From: Saprospiraceae bacterium
GTDB taxonomy: Bacteria; Bacteroidota; Bacteroidia; Chitinophagales; Saprospiraceae
Length of the DNA stretch: 5,495 nt
Reading direction: 5' to 3'
Assembly: GCA_020630455.1 (NCBI GenBank)
Contig: JAHDBK010000036.1
Coordinates: forward strand, 1,927 to 7,421
Shown here: piece by piece, positions 1 through 5,495 of the stretch
How the letters are laid out: each line of letters opens with the position of its first letter
Position numbering within the stretch: position 1 is the first letter of the stretch
Notes under the pieces: model-generated
Databases searched by the model: none
What the model was told of the DNA's origin: nothing
What the model saw: only the letters and a program-made list of their open reading frames with translations
Position numbers and translations under genes: made by a program

Positions 1-801
1 TTTATTAAAATAACCTATATTATTTTTTCTTTTTTATATTCTAATTCAGAAAATGAATTTGAAATAAGCTCTTCTTATACAGGAGATGAATACACTTGTC
101 ATATTCAATTACCTGAAAACTATAAGGATACAGAAAGCTATGAATTGGTCATTTATCTTGATGAAGATTTAAAATCGGGTACTTATTTGAAAAGCATAAG
201 CAAAGAATTAGAAGCAGATGGGAGCATCAAAAAATGTATTTGGGTGGGCATAGAACACCATGGTAATTATGAACAAAAACGGAGAAGGGACTTTATTCAA
301 GGACATTATATTGATAGAAAAAATAAAAAATATTATAGTGAAGATAAGATGTATGGTCAATCAGAAAATTTTCATGATTTTCTAAAAGAAGAACTGATTC
401 CACAATTAGAAAAAGATTATCATTTTAATAATAAAACGATTATAGGGCATTCTTTAGGTGGATTATTTGTTGTATATTCTTTATTAAAAGAAGAGCCTAT
501 ATTTGATAATTATTTAGCAATAAGTCCTTCGCTTTGGGTCAACTATCAAAATATTTTTAGAATAGAAGAATGGTTATATGAAAAGACAAAAAGCATAGAT
601 GCGAAATTATATTTTAGCTGTGGAGGTCTCGAAACGGTTAACCTCATTCGTTATCATACTGATTTATTCGAAAATCGGCTAAAAAAACGAAAATATAAAA
701 ACTTAGAGTTCAAAAAAAATGTGTTTTCTGGAAAGACTCACATCTCTGTTATCCAACCTAGTTTAGAAGAAGGTTTAATTTATTTATTAGAAAATAATTA
801 A
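1..801 (+). CDS. Alpha/beta-hydrolase esterase (esterase D / COG2819 type), 5'-truncated by the window edge
   Basis: The 3' part of a serine hydrolase gene. Reading from base 1 there is no stop before TAA at 799-801, giving 266 visible residues. The TTG at 145 is not a believable start: the 48 codons before it continue the same domain, including a typical N-terminal strand (YTCHIQLPENY) ahead of the YELVIYLDED strand. A hydrophobic run at visible residues 1-13 (FIKITYIIFSFLY) followed by polar SNSENEF looks like the end of a signal peptide, so the true start is probably just left of base 1 and the enzyme is probably periplasmic or exported. The nucleophile elbow GHSLGG places Ser at residue 151 (bases 451-453). 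The family-typical AISPSLWVN follows. Glu211 (in CGGLE) and His247 (in GKTHIS) are the likely remaining triad members. Relatives hydrolyse esters, including some siderophore esters, but the substrate here cannot be told. It lies six bases upstream of the PqiA-like gene, likely in one operon. Confidence 0.88.
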   Translation, partial: FIKITYIIFSFLYSNSENEFEISSSYTGDEYTCHIQLPENYKDTESYELVIYLDEDLKSGTYLKSISKELEADGSIKKCIWVGIEHHGNYEQKRRRDFIQGHYIDRKNKKYYSEDKMYGQSENFHDFLKEELIPQLEKDYHFNNKTIIGHSLGGLFVVYSLLKEEPIFDNYLAISPSLWVNYQNIFRIEEWLYEKTKSIDAKLYFSCGGLETVNLIRYHTDLFENRLKKRKYKNLEFKKNVFSGKTHISVIQPSLEEGLIYLLENN

Positions 802-807
802 AAAAAT

Positions 808-2079
808 TTGAATCCATTTATAAAAATATCATCTACTATTCTTTTAAGTGCTGCTCTTGCATTTATTACATTTTATTCTATCAAATATTCTAAAGAAATA
901 CAATTTCAAAAGAGCGAAATATCAGAACTCAATGATGTCAAACATGGACTTTTGAGTGTACACAATTGGAAGCGACAAATTGATGATATTTTATTCAAAA
1001 AAATTGATGAATTTTATTTAGATAAAAAAAGTAGAGAAGAACTCAAAAAGAAGGTTGAGGATTTATTATTACTAGGAATTGATGAGCTGGAACGCATCCT
1101 TGTTGACGATAGGATTAATAAAGGAAATTTATTAGATAGGTTGAAAGGTCGAGCGACAAACTGGATGGCGGATTTTCCTAAATTGAGGCAAGAGGTTCCT
1201 AATATTTCAAGCAAATTAATTGACCAATTAGGAGACAAAGCTACTGTTTCTGATATTAAACGGTTTATTAAAGATAAACTCAAAGAGTACCTTGACGATA
1301 CTTTTGGAAAAGAAGATCGTTCTGTTTTGCTTGCTATTCAAGATAAATATGGCGCTGAAGATGCTGAAGAATGCACCTTTATCATCAACAATCAAATCAA
1401 GGAAAAGAATAAACGCATCCTTTTTTTCTTTATCATTTTAAGTTTAATTACCCTTATTTTCATAGCACTTTGTAAACAATATTTCTCTGAAAAATTAGTA
1501 TATAATGCTGCATTACTCGCCTTGACTTGTTTATTAATTTTTGGAATATCCATTCCTATGATTGACCTTGATGCTAAAATCAGTGATTTTTCATTGACCT
1601 TTTTGGGCGGCGATATTTATTTCAATAATCAAGTCTTATTTTTTCAAAGTAAAAGTATATTAGATGTTGTCTATTTATTAATTAGCACTCCTGATTTTCA
1701 AGTAAAAATTGTAGGATTTTTGATATTTACATTTAGTGTATTATTTCCTTTTGGAAAAATCATTGCTGCTTTTATTGCTATTAATAAATCTGATATTTTT
1801 AATAATAATAAACCTTTGAATTTTCTTTTGTATAAAACGGGAAAATGGTCTATGGCAGATGTGTTTGTAGTAGCTATTTTCATGGCATATATTGGATTTA
1901 GAGGTGTAATTAATAGTCAGTTGAGTAGGCTTGAAAATAGCATCAACAATGTGCAAATCATTACCACTAATGGCACTACTTTAGAAATTGGTTTTTATGC
2001 ATTCACTATTTTTACTTTGTTAAGTATTTATTTTTCAAATCAAATAGCTGTTTTATTGAAACAAAAAAAAGAGGCCTAA
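808..2079 (+). CDS. Membrane protein with C-terminal PqiA-like domain and N-terminal anchored helical region
   Basis: A protein of 423 residues. The start is TTG at 808: the preceding in-frame stop is 799-801 and the first in-frame ATG is about residue 120, so TTG is the only nearby start that keeps the N-terminal membrane segment. Predicted membrane segments by eye are about 7-25, 203-222, 231-250, 299-324, 350-366 and 393-412. Residues 26-200 are charged and helix-rich, with no domain I recognise. The C-terminal half matches the PqiA family: FSVLFPFGKIIA (309-320) resembles the family's 'FSvlfPllKl' segment, and GKWSMADVFVVA (345-356) resembles its signature 'GrWSMlDVFVVA'. E. coli PqiA and LetA have two such domains and zinc-binding CxxC motifs. 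Here there is one domain and no CxxC. PqiA/LetA proteins work with MCE proteins in envelope lipid transport, but no MCE gene is visible here. Probably cotranscribed with the esterase. The PqiA-domain call is good; the cellular role is inferred. Confidence 0.82.
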   Translation: MNPFIKISSTILLSAALAFITFYSIKYSKEIQFQKSEISELNDVKHGLLSVHNWKRQIDDILFKKIDEFYLDKKSREELKKKVEDLLLLGIDELERILVDDRINKGNLLDRLKGRATNWMADFPKLRQEVPNISSKLIDQLGDKATVSDIKRFIKDKLKEYLDDTFGKEDRSVLLAIQDKYGAEDAEECTFIINNQIKEKNKRILFFFIILSLITLIFIALCKQYFSEKLVYNAALLALTCLLIFGISIPMIDLDAKISDFSLTFLGGDIYFNNQVLFFQSKSILDVVYLLISTPDFQVKIVGFLIFTFSVLFPFGKIIAAFIAINKSDIFNNNKPLNFLLYKTGKWSMADVFVVAIFMAYIGFRGVINSQLSRLENSINNVQIITTNGTTLEIGFYAFTIFTLLSIYFSNQIAVLLKQKKEA

Positions 2080-2096
2080 AAAATAGACCTCCTTTT
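2071..2096. terminator. Bidirectional intrinsic terminator between convergent genes
   Basis: Arms GAGGCCT (2071-2077) and AGACCTC (2085-2091) enclose a 7-base A/T loop. In plus-strand RNA this is a 7-bp stem with one C-A mismatch, followed by CTTTT (2092-2096). In minus-strand RNA the mismatch becomes a G-U wobble, and the stem is followed by eight U (complement of 2063-2070), which is a better terminator. The hairpin's left arm overlaps the last codons and TAA of the PqiA-like gene. It therefore probably ends both the plus-strand operon and, about 125 bases past its stop codon, the adhesin transcript. Confidence 0.72.
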
Positions 2097-2214
2097 AATA
2101 CTATGTTTGATTTATACGCATCCGTATCGGATAATACATTACAACTCTTCCACAATTGACTATATTTCAAATCTTTACAGTAGAGCAAAGGTGTAGCTCC
2201 AATATAGATTGGTA
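2097..2214. other. Convergent intergenic spacer, 3' untranslated region of the adhesin transcript
   Basis: No coding frame, RNA gene or promoter can be supported here. The one structured stretch is 2114-2132, which holds two overlapping short inverted repeats: ATACG (2114-2118) with CGTAT (2123-2127), and ATCCG (2120-2124) with CGGAT (2128-2132). They share bases, so only one hairpin can form at a time. Neither is followed by a T-tract on either strand, so they are not terminators on their own. If the adhesin transcript ends at the 2071-2096 hairpin, this spacer is its 3' untranslated region. Confidence 0.5.
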
Positions 2215-5200
2215 TTAATTACTATTCTCTTTAATCACTCTAAAGACTTCACTATCATTTTCGTGTTCTAATAATATCATATACATTCCACTTTCATATT
2301 TGGATAAATCAATATCTATTCTTGAAGTAGCTTGTATTATTTGAGTATCTAATACTCTACCGCTAATATCTATTATCATGATTTTAATTTCGCTTTCCAT
2401 TGGTTTGTGCTTCACAATATGAGTCAAACCAGTCGTTGGATTTGGATATAATAAATAATCATTAGTCCCCATCTCTATATTACAATCTGTCTCGACAACT
2501 ATTGGGTCAAAATACTCATAATTACCATCAAAATCTACTTGCTTTAATCTATAATAATTTACTGCTTGGGTCAAGTGTTCGTGTATGTAGCGATACTCTA
2601 TCATTTCTACACTATTGCCATTCCCTTGTATGATTTCTATTGCTGTATAATCCAACCCGTTGGCACTGTGTTCCAAAATGAAATAATCATTATTTTCTTC
2701 ACTTGCTGTAGCCCATTCTATAATCGTTTCACAGCCTTCACCACTGCCCTCAAAATACATCAATTCTACTGGTAATACAGAGGTCGCAAAGCCTCCATCT
2801 ATATTCCTCTTCACATCTCCTAACATCAATGTAAAATTAGCCGTCGTATAAGTTTCTGCCTTCATATCACTATCTAATTCATCTGTAATATCAGTATTCC
2901 CCACTACATCTCTATGTGTTCCTGATATCAATAAACTTGGATCATAATTGCTCGTTGTTGATTGGTCAAACACAATATAATATTCGCCGTCAGGCAAATT
3001 AAAAAATTCATAACTGCCTCCATTATACGTCCTTGCTAATGCTTCAAATGTACCATCTGAATGATATATTCTCACACTTATCCCATCTAACAATAGTTCT
3101 GTTTCATCTCTTAAACCATCTTCATCTGCATCAAACCACGTATAGCCTTGTACTTGTAATTTCGCAATTCCTGCATCTACATTTCTTTCGTGATTGCCAT
3201 TTACTTTATAGCTTGTTGTCATTGATAATTCTCTATCTGCATCACTATCCGTAGGTTCTGTATCATTATCTTGATAGGTCAATACATAGTCTGTTGGAAG
3301 ATTAGAAAATTCAACATAATAATTATCTGCTAACAATTGGTCAAACAAATAATATCCATCTGCATCCGTCAAAGCTACACCCATTAAATCATCGTCATCA
3401 TTATATAAGGTAACTAATACGCCAGATACACCCATCTCACTTGCATCTTGAATTCCATTCGTATTCACATCATCATACCATACATAATTACCCAAACTTC
3501 CTAGTGTTCTACTTGTAATTCCTGCATCTACATTCAAATTAATATCTCCTGCATTGAGGGTAATTGTTGCCGTTTGACCTGTTAAAGGATTTACATCACT
3601 ATCCATATTGTCTGCTGTAGCATCTTGAAGTGTAAATACTGCTCCTGAAGGTATGGTCGTAAAACTCAGTGTGTAATCTCCTGCTGTTAGATTTGTAAAT
3701 AAATAATTACCATTCGCATCTGTAATCGCTGAAGATACCGCATCTCCTAAACCATCAAATAAAGTAACTGTTACTCCAGGCACACCATTCTCTCCTGCTT
3801 CTTGAAGACCATCTCCATCTGTATCAAACCAGACCGTATCTCCTAAAATGGCTACATTACCTGTAAGACCAGCATCTACATTATCTATATCATTTGCACC
3901 TGATACGGTTATCGTTCCTGTCATTCCTGTTGAAGCATCAGCATCACTATCTATATCATCATCTCCTCCTGTATCACTTGTAGTAAAACTAAAACCTGTT
4001 GGCAAATTAGAGAATCCTATTGTATAATCTCCATCTGCTAAACCTTCGAATAAATAGTTGCCATTGATATCTGTTGTCGTACTTGCGATGGCATCTCCGC
4101 TGTCATTGTATAGGGTAACCATAATTCCTATCACACCTGCTTCGCCTACATCTTGCAATCCATTATTATTGGTATCAAACCATACAAAATCGCCTATACT
4201 TCCTAGTGCAGCAGCATTGTATATACCTGCATCGACGTCTAAATTATCTTCACCTATACCTAATATTATTATTGATGTTTGTCCAGAAATCACATTGGCA
4301 TCACTGTCTATAGTTTCATCTGTTCCTGCATCTTGAGGACTTAATGAATAACCGCTAGGGAAATTCAAAATATCAAATTCTACAATATAATCTCCTGCTT
4401 CTAAGCCTGTAAATATATAATGCCCCATTCCATCCGTACTTGTACTTGTAATAAGCGTTGTTCCATCTGATTCGTATAGATTTACTGTCACTTCTGGAAC
4501 ACCTAGTTCTCCTGCTTCTTGGATACCATTATTATTAATATCATAAAAAACATAATCGCCTATACTGGCAGTACCACTTGGTATTTCTCCTGGGTGAATC
4601 CCTGCATCAACATCAATATTATTTTGAGCACTTAAAAGGCTAATAACATTAGTAAGTCCTGATGACACATTCACATCTGAATCTAAAGATTCTGTACCTC
4701 CTATGTCTTGTGGACTAAAAATATATCCTTGAGGCAAATTAGTAAATCCTACTACATAGTCATCTGCATCTAAATTAGGGAATAAATAATAGCCATTTGA
4801 GTTAGTCATTGTTATAGCAAGTACATTTCCTAAATCATCGTATAAGGTAACTGTGACTCCTCCTACTCCTAATTCTCCTGCTTCTTGGATACCGTTTTTA
4901 TTATTATCATAAAAAACATAATCGCCTAAACTTGCATTACCTGCTGTACCATTATAGATTCCTATATCCCATGACATGTCTCTTTCACCTGCAACTAAGC
5001 TTGTTGTAGCACTTGTATTTGCTCCATTAGTACCGTCTATATCGCTATCGACATTATCATCTGAACCTGTGTTAGCTGATACATAAGAGTAGCCACTTGG
5101 TAAGGTAGTCGCATCTATTTGTATATAATAATCGCCTGCGGATAAACCATTGAAAATATAATTCCCAAAGACATCGGTTTGAGTAGTAGCACTCAACACT

Positions 5201-5495
5201 CCTGCACTTGTATATAATTGAACTGTCACTCCTGCTACGCCTACTTCTCCAGAATCTTGTAAACCATTATTATTAGTATCATACCACACTTTATTCCCTA
5301 GACTTGCCTCATTGCTATCTTGTAGAATAATGCCAGCATCTACATCTCTTATATTTTCACCTGAATTCAAGGTAAAAACTGGTGTCAGACCTGTCGTAGG
5401 GTTTGCATCACTTCCATCAATTGTTCCTGTTGTTTGGCTTGTAAATTCAGTAGCCACTGGTAAAGTAAAGCCTACTTGATAATTTCCAGATGGAA
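2215..5495 (-). CDS. Large SdrD-B-repeat surface protein with T9SS C-terminal sorting domain, 5' end beyond the window
   Basis: A minus-strand gene with stop TAA at 2217-2215 and a frame open to base 5495, giving 1092 visible residues. The GTG at 5457-5455 is not the start: the codons before it (PSGNYQVGFTLP) match the 'GDY.V.F..LPSGY' part of the repeat, so the gene continues off the right edge. Visible order: a partial repeat, seven SdrD-B-like domains of about 110-122 residues (4954-5307, 4597-4935, 4222-4569, 3865-4203, 3517-3852, 3166-3501, 2788-3153), a pre-CTD module (2488-2781) and a sorting domain (2218-2457). Each repeat opens with an Asp-rich loop such as DTNNNGLQDSGE, which in staphylococcal Sdr proteins binds calcium, and most close with VDAGI. 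The product is probably exported by Sec, crosses the outer membrane by T9SS and is anchored at the surface or released. A role in adhesion, gliding or matrix is inferred from architecture. It is very acidic and has no cysteine in the repeats. Confidence 0.92.
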   Translation of the reverse strand, partial: PSGNYQVGFTLPVATEFTSQTTGTIDGSDANPTTGLTPVFTLNSGENIRDVDAGIILQDSNEASLGNKVWYDTNNNGLQDSGEVGVAGVTVQLYTSAGVLSATTQTDVFGNYIFNGLSAGDYYIQIDATTLPSGYSYVSANTGSDDNVDSDIDGTNGANTSATTSLVAGERDMSWDIGIYNGTAGNASLGDYVFYDNNKNGIQEAGELGVGGVTVTLYDDLGNVLAITMTNSNGYYLFPNLDADDYVVGFTNLPQGYIFSPQDIGGTESLDSDVNVSSGLTNVISLLSAQNNIDVDAGIHPGEIPSGTASIGDYVFYDINNNGIQEAGELGVPEVTVNLYESDGTTLITSTSTDGMGHYIFTGLEAGDYIVEFDILNFPSGYSLSPQDAGTDETIDSDANVISGQTSIIILGIGEDNLDVDAGIYNAAALGSIGDFVWFDTNNNGLQDVGEAGVIGIMVTLYNDSGDAIASTTTDINGNYLFEGLADGDYTIGFSNLPTGFSFTTSDTGGDDDIDSDADASTGMTGTITVSGANDIDNVDAGLTGNVAILGDTVWFDTDGDGLQEAGENGVPGVTVTLFDGLGDAVSSAITDANGNYLFTNLTAGDYTLSFTTIPSGAVFTLQDATADNMDSDVNPLTGQTATITLNAGDINLNVDAGITSRTLGSLGNYVWYDDVNTNGIQDASEMGVSGVLVTLYNDDDDLMGVALTDADGYYLFDQLLADNYYVEFSNLPTDYVLTYQDNDTEPTDSDADRELSMTTSYKVNGNHERNVDAGIAKLQVQGYTWFDADEDGLRDETELLLDGISVRIYHSDGTFEALARTYNGGSYEFFNLPDGEYYIVFDQSTTSNYDPSLLISGTHRDVVGNTDITDELDSDMKAETYTTANFTLMLGDVKRNIDGGFATSVLPVELMYFEGSGEGCETIIEWATASEENNDYFILEHSANGLDYTAIEIIQGNGNSVEMIEYRYIHEHLTQAVNYYRLKQVDFDGNYEYFDPIVVETDCNIEMGTNDYLLYPNPTTGLTHIVKHKPMESEIKIMIIDISGRVLDTQIIQATSRIDIDLSKYESGMYMILLEHENDSEVFRVIKENSN
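2218..2457 (-). other. T9SS type A C-terminal sorting domain (protein domain)
   Basis: The last 80 residues of the minus-strand protein. The opening YPNPTTG, the central IIDISGRVL and the closing LSKYESGMYMILL followed by VFRVIKE match the type IX sorting-domain pattern (TIGR04183-like). In known cases this domain directs crossing of the outer membrane and is removed as the cargo is attached to A-LPS or released. Its integrity up to the stop suggests a functional gene. Confidence 0.93.
2488..2781 (-). other. Pre-CTD module typical of Bacteroidota T9SS cargo (protein domain)
   Basis: This encodes the region from VLPVELMYFEG through EWATASEENNDYF and NYYRLKQVDFDGNYEY. It is a widespread beta-rich module found just before T9SS sorting domains in Bacteroidota. 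The protein's only two visible cysteines lie in GEGCETI near its start and in ETDCNIE just past its end (bases 2484-2482), so a disulfide closing the module is possible but unproven. Confidence 0.85.
4507..4566 (-). repeat. Near-identical 60-bp block, copy in third full repeat
   Basis: Partner of 4873-4932, with four mismatches in 60 bases. It encodes the SIGDYVFYD strand and the NNNGIQEAGE loop. Such DNA-level identity points to recent unit duplication or gene conversion between these adjacent repeats. Confidence 0.85.
4873..4932 (-). repeat. Near-identical 60-bp block, copy in second full repeat
   Basis: This block matches 4507-4566 at 56 of 60 positions by eye. It encodes the start of the domain, from the SLGDYVFYD strand through the QEAGE metal loop. 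The offset of 366 bases equals the domain period. Other pairs of units are similar mainly at protein level. Confidence 0.85.

Larger units (their letters stand above)
2788..5495 (-). repeat. Tandem array of SdrD-B-like domain repeats (seven full, one partial)
   Basis: In coding order, units begin at high coordinates 5307, 4935, 4569, 4203, 3852, 3501 and 3153, giving periods of 372, 366, 366, 351, 351 and 348 bases. A partial unit occupies 5329-5495. Shared landmarks per unit are: (A/G)S(L/I)G(D/N).VW(Y/F)D, then a D.NNNG.QEAGE loop, GV.VTLY, TD.NGNYLF..L.AGDY, LP.GY, DSD....(S/T)G and NVDAGI. Two units deviate. The sixth has one extra residue in its metal loop (DDVNTNGIQDASE). The seventh lacks the opening LG(D/N), has a weakened 'DSDMKAETY' segment and ends NIDGGF, as expected of a degenerate edge repeat. 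Confidence 0.93.

Noticed and set aside
1014..1283. Minus-strand open frame of 89 codons opposite the PqiA-like gene
   Set aside because: Ser/Leu-rich translation that mirrors the Lys/Glu/Asp-rich codons of the plus-strand gene; no recognisable domain, so treated as a shadow.
1698..1956. Two overlapping minus-strand open frames inside the PqiA-like gene
   Set aside because: They overlap each other and a well-supported membrane domain on the other strand, with no start context or domain.
2183..2200. GAGC...GCTC inverted repeat as a terminator for the adhesin gene
   Set aside because: Only four base pairs with a long loop and no following T-tract on the minus strand; the 2071-2096 hairpin is far better.
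2566..2775. Plus-strand open frame of 69 codons opposite the adhesin pre-CTD module
   Set aside because: Lies fully antisense to a strongly conserved domain; its hydrophobic, aromatic composition follows from the complementary codons.
3033..3254. Plus-strand His/Leu-rich open frame opposite the adhesin repeats
   Set aside because: His/Leu richness is the antisense of Asp- and Thr-rich repeat codons; no independent evidence.
4058..4336. Plus-strand Ser/Pro-rich open frame opposite the adhesin repeats
   Set aside because: Composition is the complement of the repeat coding sequence, and it crosses a repeat boundary without any domain.
2788..5495. Regularly spaced repeats as a CRISPR array or satellite
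   Set aside because: The period is about 350-370 bases, the frame is open throughout, and the units are conserved as protein domains, so this is a coding tandem repeat.

Overview
The window looks like a piece of a Bacteroidota genome, possibly from the Saprospiria/Chitinophagia side, though that placement is a guess. The DNA is strongly AT-rich. The minus-strand gene ends in a type IX secretion (T9SS) C-terminal sorting domain preceded by the 'LPVEL..F / EWATASE.NNDYF / NYYRLKQVDFDG' module, a hallmark of Bacteroidota surface proteins. Spacing is tight, and no classical Shine-Dalgarno site precedes the only internal start.

Layout: (1) bases 1-801, plus strand: the 3' part of an alpha/beta-hydrolase esterase gene of the COG2819/esterase-D type. 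The frame is open to the left edge, so the start lies outside the window. (2) bases 808-2079, plus strand: a 423-residue membrane protein with a C-terminal PqiA-like (paraquat-inducible protein A) domain and an unusual N-terminal membrane-anchored helical region. It starts at a TTG six bases after the esterase stop, so the two very probably share one transcript. (3) bases 2080-2214: a convergent intergenic spacer. A hairpin at its left edge, overlapping the end of the PqiA-like gene, works as a terminator in both directions and looks stronger for the minus-strand gene. (4) bases 2215-5495, minus strand: the 3' part of a very large repetitive adhesin-like protein. It has seven complete and one partial SdrD-B-like domains, a pre-CTD module and a T9SS sorting domain. 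Its frame is open to the right edge, so the N-terminus is outside the window.

Functionally there are two units. The esterase/PqiA-like pair may act at the cell envelope: a probably exported hydrolase next to an inner-membrane protein from a family linked to lipid transport. That link is inferred from gene order only. The minus-strand gene is an independent transcription unit for a secreted, surface-displayed, probably calcium-stabilised repeat protein. I see no RNA genes, CRISPR, insertion sequences or phage genes. The window does not show a clearly new system. The most noteworthy items are the PqiA domain fused to an unrecognised N-terminal region and the evidence of recent sequence exchange between adhesin repeats.
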